DNA of 64,000 nucleotides from Pseudonocardiaceae bacterium (GTDB lineage: Bacteria > Actinomycetota > Actinomycetes > Mycobacteriales > Pseudonocardiaceae): assembly GCA_009379845.1 (NCBI GenBank), contig WHSZ01000009.1:1-64000 (forward strand), read 5' to 3'. Within the stretch, counting starts at the first letter, position 1. Every line of letters begins with the position of its first letter. The position numbers and the translations under genes are program-made. A model generated the notes under the pieces. It had not been told where the DNA came from. It saw nothing but the letters and a program-made list of their open reading frames with translations, and ran no database searches. Below, piece by piece: positions 34,125 to 42,147 of this stretch.

Positions 34125-34230
34125 TGTCCACAGTAGATACCGGGAGCGTGGCGTTACCGAGGAGCTGATCACCACGACGCTGGTGGACAACCCGCGTCGA
34201 TTCTTCGAATACCAAGACACTAGGCAGTGC
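34124..34230 (+). pseudogene. Deletion scar of a phosphotriesterase-like gene
   Basis: An ATG overlapping the synthetase stop (TGATG) begins MSTVDT, a typical start of actinomycete phosphotriesterase-family genes. Directly after it, in another frame, comes YRERGVTEELITTTLVDN and PRRFFEY, which reads as the C-terminal end of the same family. The whole catalytic barrel is absent. The best reading is an internal deletion of about 0.9 kb in a former operon member. The family match is from pattern memory. Confidence 0.5.
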
Positions 34231-34237
34231 CAACGCA

Positions 34238-34249
34238 TACCGTCCGGTA
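34238..34249. promoter_or_regulatory. Partial TetR-type site upstream of tetR
   Basis: TACCGTCCGGTA is palindromic except for its central two bases and shares the TACCG half-site of sites 1 to 3; it lies 47 bp before the tetR start. A weak autoregulatory site is possible. Confidence 0.3.
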
Positions 34250-34296
34250 CGCTTCCGGTGCGGGATCACACAGGTCGACGCGGGAGGGTTGAACCG

Positions 34297-34914
34297 ATGG
34301 CTCGAGCGACGTCTCGGCTGAGCGCAGCCGAAGGCAGGCAGGGCACGGTGCCGAAGCGGCTGCTGTCCGTCGCGACTCGCTTGTTCGCCAAAAAGGGTTT
34401 CGACCGCACTTCCGTGCAGGAGATCGTGGAAACCGCCGGTGTCACCAAGGGCGCGATGTACCACTACTTCGATTCGAAGGAGGATCTGCTCTCCGAGATC
34501 TACGGCCGGGTACTGCGGGAGCAGATGGAACGGTTGGAGAAGTTCGCCGCGGCGGAAGCTCCGGTTTCCGAACGATTGCACTCCGCAGCCTCGGACGTCG
34601 TGGTCACCACCATCGCGAACCTGGACGACAGCAAGATCTTCTTCCGTTCCATGCACCAGCTGACTCCGGAGAAGCAGCGCGCTGTGCGCAATGAGCGACG
34701 GCGCTACCACGAGCGGTTCCGAGCCCTCGTGGACGAGGGGCAGGCGTCCGGGGAATTCCGCACCGACGTGCCGGCCGATCTGATCGTGGACTTCTTCTTC
34801 GGCTCCGTGCACCACCTTGGCATGTGGTATCGCCGCAACGGCCCCCTCTCCGCCGAGCAGGTCGCCGAACACTACGCGAACCTGCTACTCGGTTCGCTCA
34901 GCCCGGACTCCTGA
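34297..34914 (+). CDS. TetR family regulator of the acyl-CoA module
   Basis: A 205-residue protein. The DNA-binding domain (about residues 15-65) reads VPKRLLSVATRLFAKKGF, SVQEIVETAGVTKGAMYHYF and SKEDLLSEIYGR; the C-terminal domain resembles TetR_C_17/KstR-like regulators of fatty-acid and steroid catabolism that sense acyl-CoA. ATG 34297 follows GGGAGGG. It sits between the synthetase and dehydrogenase genes, whose leaders carry palindromes of one type (TACCGAC..GTCGGTA), the probable operators. Confidence 0.92.
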   Translation: MARATSRLSAAEGRQGTVPKRLLSVATRLFAKKGFDRTSVQEIVETAGVTKGAMYHYFDSKEDLLSEIYGRVLREQMERLEKFAAAEAPVSERLHSAASDVVVTTIANLDDSKIFFRSMHQLTPEKQRAVRNERRRYHERFRALVDEGQASGEFRTDVPADLIVDFFFGSVHHLGMWYRRNGPLSAEQVAEHYANLLLGSLSPDS

Positions 34915-34956
34915 TTCTGCTCCACAGCAAGAGTTCACCAGAATTCCATCCAAGAC

Positions 34957-34974
34957 ATACCGACTAGTCGGTAT
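34957..34974. promoter_or_regulatory. TetR-type operator, site 3 (perfect 18-bp palindrome)
   Basis: ATACCGACTAGTCGGTAT is a gapless perfect palindrome 35 bp upstream of the acyl-CoA dehydrogenase start. It is the strongest of the related sites in this module. Confidence 0.7.
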
Positions 34975-35008
34975 ACTCGACCGCATCGCGGCTGGTGAGG
35001 AGGACCAA

Positions 35009-36223
35009 ATGGAGTTCGCATTCGACAAGCACACCGAACAATTACGCGAGCGGCTGCTGGCGTTCATGGGCGAACACATCTACCCCGCGGAACCGGTTTT
35101 CGCCGAGCAGTTGGGAGAGCGCGACGATCCGTGGGCGAGCGTGCCGATCGTCGAGGAGCTCAAGGCGGAAGCCCGCAAGCGCGGGCTGTGGAACTTCTTC
35201 CTACCGGGCGAGCACGGCGCGGGGCTGACCAACCTGCAATACGCCCCGCTAGCCGAGATCACCGGGCACAGCCCGAACCTCGCACCCGTGGCATTGAATT
35301 GCGCCGCACCGGACACCGGGAACATGGAGCTTCTCGCCATGTTCGGCACCGAGCAGCAGCAGAAGGAATGGCTGCACCCGTTGCTGGACGGCGAGATCAG
35401 GTCCGCGTTCGCGATGACCGAACCGGATGTGGCCTCTTCCGACGCAGGCAACGTGGCCACCCGCATCGAGCGAGACGGCGACGACTACGTCATCAACGGG
35501 CGCAAATGGTTCATCTCCGGTGCACTGAACCCGAAATGCCAGATCCTCATCGTGATGGGCAAGACCGATCCGAACGGTGAACCGCACCGGCAGCAGAGCA
35601 TGATCGTGATACCCCGAGACACGCCGGGGATGCACATCAAGCGGGGCATGCACGTGTTCGGCTACACCGACGGCGCGATGGGCGGGCATGCCGAAGTCGT
35701 CTTCTCCGACGTGCGGGTACCGGCCGAGAACCTGCTGGACGCCGAGGGCAGCGGGTTCGCCATCGCCCAGGCCCGGCTCGGGCCAGGCCGGATCCATCAC
35801 TGCATGCGGCTGATCGGGATGGCCGAGCGCGCGATGCGGCTGATGTGCCGGCGCACCCTGGACCGCACCACGTTCGGCAAGCCGATCGCCGAGCAGGGCG
35901 TGATCCAGGACTGGATCGCCGAATCACGCGTGCGCATCGAGCAACTCCGCCTGCTGGTACTGAAAACCGCGTGGCTGATGGACACCGTAGGCAATCGCGG
36001 CGCGCATACCGAGATCCAGGCGATCAAGATCGCGACCCCGAAAGCCGTTGAGGAGATCCTGGATAGGGCGATCCAGGCGCACGGTGCCGGTGGCGTGAGC
36101 CAGGATTTCCCGCTCGCCGAGTTGTGGGCAGCCGCGCGAGCTTTGCGGCTTGTTGATGGTCCGGACGAGGTGCACAAGCGTTCCCTCGCCCATCGCGAAC
36201 TGAAGAAGCACCACGCGGTGTAG
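35009..36223 (+). CDS. Acyl-CoA dehydrogenase (ACAD10/11-like)
   Basis: A 404-residue flavoprotein. FAMTEPDVASSDAGN and the strand IERDGDDYVINGRKWFISG form the FAD and substrate-binding middle domain; RRTLDRTTFGKPIAEQG and AIQAHGAGGVSQDFPLA are the C-terminal signatures of the ACAD10/11-type branch. It introduces a 2,3-double bond in an acyl-CoA and passes electrons to ETF. ATG 35009 follows GAGGAGG. It is the last gene of the module and ends at a hairpin cluster. Confidence 0.92.
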   Translation: MEFAFDKHTEQLRERLLAFMGEHIYPAEPVFAEQLGERDDPWASVPIVEELKAEARKRGLWNFFLPGEHGAGLTNLQYAPLAEITGHSPNLAPVALNCAAPDTGNMELLAMFGTEQQQKEWLHPLLDGEIRSAFAMTEPDVASSDAGNVATRIERDGDDYVINGRKWFISGALNPKCQILIVMGKTDPNGEPHRQQSMIVIPRDTPGMHIKRGMHVFGYTDGAMGGHAEVVFSDVRVPAENLLDAEGSGFAIAQARLGPGRIHHCMRLIGMAERAMRLMCRRTLDRTTFGKPIAEQGVIQDWIAESRVRIEQLRLLVLKTAWLMDTVGNRGAHTEIQAIKIATPKAVEEILDRAIQAHGAGGVSQDFPLAELWAAARALRLVDGPDEVHKRSLAHRELKKHHAV

Positions 36224-36288
36224 CCCGTACCGCGATGCGCGGTATAGCGCGGTGCGGGCTACGCCGAGTGGTTGCCGCGCTATACCGC
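36222..36288. terminator. Overlapping hairpins between convergent genes
   Basis: Hairpin A: AGCCCG-x-ACCGCG (36222-36234) pairs with CGCGGT-x-CGGGCT (36248-36260). Hairpin B: GCGGTATAGCGCGG (36239-36252) pairs perfectly with CCGCGCTATACCGC (36275-36288). They share bases and are mutually exclusive. The position between two converging stops marks a bidirectional terminator. Confidence 0.65.
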
Positions 36289-36292
36289 CGCG

Positions 36293-37387
36293 TTAGGGGC
36301 GCGGGAGGCGGTCCGCGGAGAACGGTGCGGCCAGTGGGGTGACCTCGCCGGTGAGGATTTCCTCGGTCAGCGCGTCGGCGATGGCCGGTGCCAGGGTCGC
36401 TCCGCTGTGCGTGACGGCTTCGTAGTACCCGGGCAGGGAGCTCAACCGCCCGATGCTGGGCAACCCGTCTGCGGGCATCGGCCGCACGCCGACCCTCGTG
36501 TCGATGACCGCCCTGCCCCGGAGAGTGGGCAGGACCCGGTGGGTCCGCTCAACCAGCTCCGCCGCCAGCGCTTGCTCCGGCTCGCCGTGCCACATCCGCT
36601 CGTCGACGGAATCGTGGTGCAGCAGGATGTTGTCGGGCCCGTCCGGGCGCAGGTTCACGCCGGGGGCATGCACGACTCGCCCGAGCGTGGTGCCTTCGGC
36701 ACTCAGGCGAACGAGTAGACCGCTTGTCGGCGCGAGCGGTAGCGACGTGCCGGCGAGCGCGGCGACCTCATCGGCACTGGCACCGGCCGCGTTGACCACG
36801 GCGTCCACCCGTACCGGGTCCGCGTCGCCGATGCGCACGGCGGTAAGGCGCTCGCTGCGGGATATCTCGGTGACGGCAACACCGAACTCGCAGCGCGCTC
36901 CCCGCCCGGCCGCCAGGTCGGCGAAATGCCGCGCGAACGCAACGGCATCGATCCACCCTTCTTCGGGGAAGTAAGCGATGTGCGAGTTCCCGTTCGGCAA
37001 CGACAGTTCGGGCTCCAGGCGCGCGTTGACCTGCTCCGCTGTCATCCATTGGACGTCATAGCCCCAGGACCGCAACCGCTCGACGCGATCGGCAAGGCAC
37101 TGCCGCGTTTCCGCGTCCCCCGCCCACTCCAGGTTCCCTCCCGAATGCAACCATGGGGTCCGCTCGAATTCCTCGCGCAACCGCAGATGGGCGCGCAGTC
37201 CCGCGAGGTTCAGCTCGTAGTATTCGCGTGGGCGTTTCTCGTTGCTGTTGAGCCAGGAGAACGTCTTGCCGCTGGTTCCGGCTCCCGGTTCGGCGCGATC
37301 GATCAAGATCACCTCGACATCGTGGCAGGCCAGCCGGTAGGCGATCAACGCTCCGATCACCCCGGCGCCCACTACAGCTACCCGCAT
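36293..37387 (-). CDS. FAD-dependent amine oxidoreductase (DAO family)
   Basis: A 364-residue flavoenzyme. VVGAGVIGALIAYRL (GxGxxG) is the FAD Rossmann motif at residues 5-19, RAEPGAGTSGKTFSW follows the usual GAGTS pattern, and GVRPMPADGLPSIGR near the C-terminus is the second FAD contact of glycine/D-amino-acid oxidase-like proteins. It oxidises a secondary or primary amine of an amino acid. It is the last gene of a four-gene minus-strand set with symporter, MTOX-like oxidase and HutC regulator; nine bases separate it from the symporter. Confidence 0.87.
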   Translation of the reverse strand: MRVAVVGAGVIGALIAYRLACHDVEVILIDRAEPGAGTSGKTFSWLNSNEKRPREYYELNLAGLRAHLRLREEFERTPWLHSGGNLEWAGDAETRQCLADRVERLRSWGYDVQWMTAEQVNARLEPELSLPNGNSHIAYFPEEGWIDAVAFARHFADLAAGRGARCEFGVAVTEISRSERLTAVRIGDADPVRVDAVVNAAGASADEVAALAGTSLPLAPTSGLLVRLSAEGTTLGRVVHAPGVNLRPDGPDNILLHHDSVDERMWHGEPEQALAAELVERTHRVLPTLRGRAVIDTRVGVRPMPADGLPSIGRLSSLPGYYEAVTHSGATLAPAIADALTEEILTGEVTPLAAPFSADRLPRP

Positions 37388-37396
37388 CCCAACCCC

Positions 37397-38839
37397 TCAC
37401 TTTTCCTCTACCAGCGCCGTTTCCGGCTCGGGCACACGTCGCGGCCGCACCGCCACGGTGATCAACATACCGACGATCGAGACACCCATCCCGTACACGA
37501 CGTACGGAACCTCGGTGTCCATGATTTGCGCTATCGCGCAGCCGAGTAGCCCACCGACCATCGCGGTCAGCGCCGAACTCGGCCGCAACTGCCACCGGTT
37601 GCGCAGCGCGTAGCCGAGGAAGATCGGCGCGGCCAGCGCGGACGCCGAGTAGGCGTAGGTGGCCACCAGCCAGTCCAGCGCCGTCGGGTACAGCGCGGCG
37701 AGCAGTGCACCAACGGCGGTGACCACGACGGTCAGTAGCTTGGACAGGTTCAGCAGCCCGCGTTCGCTCCGATCACCGCCTGCCAGGCCCTGATAGAGAT
37801 CACGGACGAAGTTCGTGACCACGGAATGCAGGGCACTGCCCGTGGTGGACACGATCGTTGCCATCAGGAAGGCGGCGTAGATCGCCAGCAACCAGGTCGG
37901 CAGCTGCGCGAGGAACCATCCGGCCGCGGCTTCACTGTTCTCCTCCCCCAACGTCGGATTGGCGGCCCGCACCCCGATACCCACGCAGAACGCGTACACC
38001 CCGGCGACGAGCGTGGCCAGCGCCGCGAGCACCAGGCCGCGATTGACCTGGCGGACTTCCTTCGCGGCATAGATGCGTTGGTAGTAAAGCTGATTGGTCA
38101 ACGTGCCCGGCACGATCGCGAACAACCACAGCAAGATTGTGCTGCCGCCAGCCGCGGTCAGGCCGTCCGGCAGCCGCCACAAGTCTTCCGGCACCGCGGC
38201 GGTGATCCCGCTCCAGCCGCCCGCCATGTTGATCGCGTACACCGCGACGGCAATGGACATCACGAACATGAACACACCGAACAGGAAGTCCGTCCAGGCA
38301 ACGGAAAGCAGCCCGCCTGGCAACACGAGCAGCAGCGAAACCGCAGCCACGATCACGATCAGCACCGTGACCGACAGCCCGGTAATCTGCGAGAAAAGCT
38401 TGCCGAACGCGACGAATTGCGTTACCAGCCATCCGAACGGCACGATGATCGTGCATGCCGCCGCGATCGACTTGATCGCCCTGTGCCCGCCGAACAACGT
38501 GTCCAAAATCTCGGGTACGGTGGAGAACTTCTTGCGCCGCAACCATTTTGCCACGAAAATCAGCAAAACTAGGCCGAGCGCGGCGAAGATCTCGTAGATG
38601 AACACCGACCAGCCGGCTGCGTAGGCGATGCCGACGTGCGCGACGAGCACACCGCCGCCCGTCGCCGTCGCGAACTGCGTGAACACGACGACGTAAAGCG
38701 GTAAGGACCGGCCCGCGACGATCCAGCTGTCCGAATCCCGCGTCTTTCTTCCGAGGTAAATCGCGACCGAACTACCGACGCCGATAACGATCACAGCTGC
38801 CAGCAATGCGATTATGGTGCTACTCGTGTTCTGCAGCAT
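37397..38839 (-). CDS. Sodium/solute symporter (SSS family)
   Basis: A 480-residue transporter with about 13 helices. DSDSWIVAGRSLPLYVVVFTQFATATGGG is present in two parts (DSWIVAGRSLPLY; FTQFATATGGG) and matches SSS TM1-TM2; SVAWTDFLFGVFMFVM and TLTNQLYYQRIYAAK match the TM6 and sodium-site regions. ATG 38839 is taken because upstream residues are hydrophilic and lack conservation. Located between two amine oxidase genes, it likely imports their substrate, such as a methylated or betaine-type amino acid (inference). It is not a close copy of the symporter at 3.1 kb. Confidence 0.88.
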   Translation of the reverse strand: MLQNTSSTIIALLAAVIVIGVGSSVAIYLGRKTRDSDSWIVAGRSLPLYVVVFTQFATATGGGVLVAHVGIAYAAGWSVFIYEIFAALGLVLLIFVAKWLRRKKFSTVPEILDTLFGGHRAIKSIAAACTIIVPFGWLVTQFVAFGKLFSQITGLSVTVLIVIVAAVSLLLVLPGGLLSVAWTDFLFGVFMFVMSIAVAVYAINMAGGWSGITAAVPEDLWRLPDGLTAAGGSTILLWLFAIVPGTLTNQLYYQRIYAAKEVRQVNRGLVLAALATLVAGVYAFCVGIGVRAANPTLGEENSEAAAGWFLAQLPTWLLAIYAAFLMATIVSTTGSALHSVVTNFVRDLYQGLAGGDRSERGLLNLSKLLTVVVTAVGALLAALYPTALDWLVATYAYSASALAAPIFLGYALRNRWQLRPSSALTAMVGGLLGCAIAQIMDTEVPYVVYGMGVSIVGMLITVAVRPRRVPEPETALVEEK

Positions 38840-38893
38840 GGTTTCACCATCCGAGAGCTGCCCCCTGCGTTGAGTAACCCCGAAAAACATCGC

Positions 38894-40009
38894 TCACGCG
38901 AAACGGCGTGGATCGAGATGAGCGATGTCGTGCTTGGTCGTGCCTTCCGTGACGAGCTCACTCGCGATCTCACCGAAGACCGGGGCAAGCTTGAATCCGT
39001 GCCCGGAAAAACCCGTCATGATCGTCACCGTGTCGTGACCGGGTAGCGGCCCCACCACGGCGTGGTCATCCGGTGCGAAGCAGTCCGTGTACACACCGAT
39101 CCGAATGGGGTCGGGATGCAGTCCCGGAAGGTGCTCAGCCACCATCTCGCGGGTTTTGGCGACGGAGTCCACGTCCGCGGTGCGCGGCAACTCTGCCGGA
39201 TCATCTATCTCCGGAAAACCGAGTCGTGGCAGCACTTTGGCGCCCGGCTCATCCAGCGAAGGCACGCAGGAGAAACTCGAGTCACCGACCCGCATGGCAA
39301 CAGGCACGTCCTCGGGACGAAAGTCACGAGGGTCCCTGGCTGGGAACCAGTAGATACCGAGCCATCTCGCCCGCGGGCCGAACCCGGTGAGCAGATCGAG
39401 CTGCCCGGCCCACGGGCCAGGGGCGAGCACCACGTGATCGAATTCCTCAACCGCTCCGTCCACATGCAACCGGACGCCGCTCGCTGCCGGCTCAACCGCA
39501 TCGACGGGGGCGTAGCGGCGGATCGTCGCGCCGAGCTGCTCGGCACGCCCGGCCGCGATGGCGACACCGACCTCGGGGCGTAGAAACCCGGCTTGCCGAT
39601 CGAGCACCGCGATCTCGTCACTGCCGCGCGGGTATTGCGGGAACCGCTCGTTCCCGATCAGCTCGTGGTCCAACTCGTACGCCCGAGCCGATTCCAGCAC
39701 CGCGCGCACATCAGGGTGTTCGGCCGGCCCGATGGTCAGCGCGCCACTGAGGGTCAGAAGCCGGCGGTCGCTTTCCATCTCCAGCTCCCGCCACAGTGCC
39801 TGGGCGCGCTGCAGCAGCGGTACATACTCCGCGCCCTCGCGGTACGCGGTGCGGAAGATCCTGGTTTGCCCGCCGGCGGCGCCGCGATCGTGTCCGGGAG
39901 CGAACCGATCGAATCCCACGGCGGGAACACCGCGCCTGGCGAGTTGCCACAGTGTCATCGCACCGATCGTTCCGGTGCCGACCACCGCGACCCGAGGCCG
40001 CACGTTCAT
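38894..40009 (-). CDS. N-methyltryptophan oxidase/monomeric sarcosine oxidase-like flavoenzyme
   Basis: A 371-residue MSOX/MTOX-type oxidase: VVGTGTIGAMTLWQLARRG for FAD binding, DRGAAGGQTRIFRTAYREG as the substrate/flavin segment, and the C-terminal CFAPDDHAVVGPLPG and TGFSGHGFKLAP motifs, in which the family's covalent-FAD cysteine context is CYTD/CF-like (here TDCFAPDD). It demethylates N-methyl amino acids to formaldehyde, amino acid and hydrogen peroxide. Its ATG overlaps the regulator stop by four bases (ATGA). Confidence 0.87.
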   Translation of the reverse strand: MNVRPRVAVVGTGTIGAMTLWQLARRGVPAVGFDRFAPGHDRGAAGGQTRIFRTAYREGAEYVPLLQRAQALWRELEMESDRRLLTLSGALTIGPAEHPDVRAVLESARAYELDHELIGNERFPQYPRGSDEIAVLDRQAGFLRPEVGVAIAAGRAEQLGATIRRYAPVDAVEPAASGVRLHVDGAVEEFDHVVLAPGPWAGQLDLLTGFGPRARWLGIYWFPARDPRDFRPEDVPVAMRVGDSSFSCVPSLDEPGAKVLPRLGFPEIDDPAELPRTADVDSVAKTREMVAEHLPGLHPDPIRIGVYTDCFAPDDHAVVGPLPGHDTVTIMTGFSGHGFKLAPVFGEIASELVTEGTTKHDIAHLDPRRFA

Positions 40010-40731
40010 CGGTTATCTCCCCTCCGCGGTGGATAGGTCTGTTCCACGTAGAAATGGGTGTCCTCGGCGAGTACGAAGGACGCCATTTCGGCCAGCGCCC
40101 CGGAATCCAGCCACAGCACGCGCCGGAACCGGAACACCGCCGCACCTGGCTGCCGGTCGAACAGCGCGGCGAGTTCCGGGGTGAGCGCGATCGGATCGAC
40201 GTACATCCGTGCCCTGGCAATGGGAATGTCGTTGCGCCGGTAGTAGGTGAGCGTGACGAGATCTTCCAGCGGTTCGTCCAGCAGATGCGGGGCAACGTGA
40301 AACGGCACGTAGTGCGTTTCGGTGGCGACCGGGCGGTCCTGCTTGTCGAGCTTGACGCGTTCCAGCCGGATGATCGGGCTGTCCTTGTCGATCTCGGCCA
40401 GCTCGACGTCGGCGTCCCGCGCCGCGATCACGCGTGCGTCGACAACCCGGTGCGGACCCCGATGGTCCTCTCCCTCGGCGAGCAGGTTGACCGACCGCAG
40501 CAGGTTCTCCTCACCCGCGCCGGGGGCGACGAACGTTCCCCTGCGCCGGAAACGCCGGACCATCCCGGCGTTGACCAGGTCACGCAGTGCGCGCTGCACC
40601 GTCACCCTGCTGACCCCGTGCGCGCGCTGCAACTCGGCCTCGGTGGGCAACCGGGTGCCCGGCGGCCACTCCCCGGAACGGATCCTGGCCTCCAGGTCCG
40701 CCCGGATCTGAGCATGCAGTGCGCGCGGCAT
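40006..40731 (-). CDS. GntR/HutC family regulator with UTRA domain
   Basis: A 241-residue repressor: winged helix at residues 3-68 (LHAQIRADLEARIRSGEW; LPTEAELQRAHGVSRVTVQRAL; MVRRFRRRGTFV) and a UTRA ligand domain with IIRLERVKLDKQDRPVATETH and the typical YPPRRGDNR end. ATG 40731 begins the domain; a TTG 15 bases upstream is possible. It is first in the operon and overlaps the MTOX gene, so it probably controls uptake and oxidation of an N-methylated or cyclic amino acid. Confidence 0.9.
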   Translation of the reverse strand: MPRALHAQIRADLEARIRSGEWPPGTRLPTEAELQRAHGVSRVTVQRALRDLVNAGMVRRFRRRGTFVAPGAGEENLLRSVNLLAEGEDHRGPHRVVDARVIAARDADVELAEIDKDSPIIRLERVKLDKQDRPVATETHYVPFHVAPHLLDEPLEDLVTLTYYRRNDIPIARARMYVDPIALTPELAALFDRQPGAAVFRFRRVLWLDSGALAEMASFVLAEDTHFYVEQTYPPRRGDNR

Positions 40732-40741
40732 GATTTGAGTT

Positions 40742-40772
40742 AACAATATGCCATTTGATAGGTCAATAGTTT
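40742..40772 (-). promoter_or_regulatory. Promoter of the HutC-oxidase-symporter operon
   Basis: On the minus strand TTGACC is followed after 17 bases by TTAACT, ending about 11 bp before the chosen ATG. The region is AT-rich compared with its surroundings. Transcription would start close to the start codon. Confidence 0.35.
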
Positions 40773-40815
40773 CGGAACGCGCGAAACCTACCGGTAACGC
40801 CGCACATCAGGGTTG

Positions 40816-42147
40816 CTAGCTGGGCAGCGAGGGCAGCGTGAACTCGTCGAGCCACGCCGCGAAGAGCCCGCGCAGCTCCCGCTCGGCGTGCCGCTCGGCC
40901 AACTCGATGAACTCCTCGGTGCTAACCGTGCCGTGCCGGTGCTGGCCGGTCCAGGCCCGCAGCAGCGCGAAGAACGCCACATCCCCGATGCGGCGGCGCA
41001 ACGCGTGCAATGTCAGCGCTCCCCGCTTGTACACCCGCTGGTCGAACATCAGCGCCACGCCGGGATCACCGATCCGGATGTCGGTGGGGCCGGCCGCCAC
41101 CCGCGCGTGCCAGGCACGCGCCTGTGCCTGCGCGGACGGCCCTCCGGACGCCTCCGACCACAGCCACTCGGCGTACGTCGCGAATCCCTCGTTCAGCCAG
41201 ATGTGCCGCCAGTCAGCGATCGTGAGGCTGTTGCCGAACCACTGGTGAGCCAGCTCGTGCACGGCCAGGCGTTCGTGCGTGCGCGCACCGTCGATGTGGT
41301 TCGCCCCGAACACCGACATGCCCTGTGCCTCGATCGGATCGTCCAGCTCGTCGTCCGTCACCACCACGACGTACTCGCTGAACGGGTACGGCCCGAAGAA
41401 CCGCTCGAGCACGCTCATGATCTCGGCATGGTTGCCGAAGTCCGCGGTGAAGTCCCGGCGCAGTCTCGCGGGTATCGCGGCTCGCTGCGGCACCGGCTCG
41501 ATAGCGAGCCGCACCTCGTCGTAGAGTCCTATCTGGACACTCATCAGGTACGTCGAGGTGGGCTCCGGCCGTTCATAGACCCACGTCGTGGTGCTCGCGG
41601 CACGACGGCGTGCCACCAGGTTCCCGGTCACCAGCACGGTGTATGCCGAAGCCGTGGTGAGCGTGATCCGGTAGCCGGCCTTGTCGGCCGGGTGGTCGTT
41701 GCACGGAAACCAGGACGGTGCGCCGATGGGCTGGCTTGCGACGAGCGAGCCGTCGGTCAGCTCGTCCCAGCCGATGTCTCCCCAAAGCCCGGAAACCGGC
41801 TGCGGGTTGCCGACATACCGGACTTCCACGCGGAACTCGGCACCCTGCGCGATCGACTGTGCCGGTTTGACACGGAGCTTGTGCTGGCTGTGCGTGTACC
41901 TCGCGGGGCGGCCGTCCACAGTCACGCGCTGCACCCGGAAGTCGACCAGATCCAGCGTGAACCGGGACAGCGTGTGGGTGGCCACCGCGATGATCGTCGC
42001 GTTTCCGGTGAGCCGGTTCGGTCCGACCCGGTAGTCCAGTTCCAGGTCGTAGTGGCGGACCCGGTACCCGCCGTTGCCGTGCCCTGGGAGGTACGAGTCA
42101 CCGGAGTTGTCCGCACCCGGAGCCGCTGGTGTTGCCGGCGGGTTCAC
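40816..42147 (-). CDS. M1 family zinc aminopeptidase, Pld-like
   Basis: A 443-residue metallopeptidase. The zinc motif is HELAHQW (His297-Glu298-His301) with the third ligand Glu320 in WLNEGFATY. The exopeptidase GAMEN motif is replaced by AQGMSVFG, as in short actinobacterial M1 enzymes. The C-terminal domain is much reduced. GTG 42147 is preferred: AGGAGG lies nine bases upstream and it overlaps the synthetase stop as GTGA; GTG 42183 is alternative. M1-type Pld enzymes degrade epsilon-poly-lysine in producing Streptomyces, so coupling to a Pls-like gene suggests product degradation or self-protection (inference). No signal peptide is evident. Confidence 0.85.
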   Translation of the reverse strand: MNPPATPAAPGADNSGDSYLPGHGNGGYRVRHYDLELDYRVGPNRLTGNATIIAVATHTLSRFTLDLVDFRVQRVTVDGRPARYTHSQHKLRVKPAQSIAQGAEFRVEVRYVGNPQPVSGLWGDIGWDELTDGSLVASQPIGAPSWFPCNDHPADKAGYRITLTTASAYTVLVTGNLVARRRAASTTTWVYERPEPTSTYLMSVQIGLYDEVRLAIEPVPQRAAIPARLRRDFTADFGNHAEIMSVLERFFGPYPFSEYVVVVTDDELDDPIEAQGMSVFGANHIDGARTHERLAVHELAHQWFGNSLTIADWRHIWLNEGFATYAEWLWSEASGGPSAQAQARAWHARVAAGPTDIRIGDPGVALMFDQRVYKRGALTLHALRRRIGDVAFFALLRAWTGQHRHGTVSTEEFIELAERHAERELRGLFAAWLDEFTLPSLPS

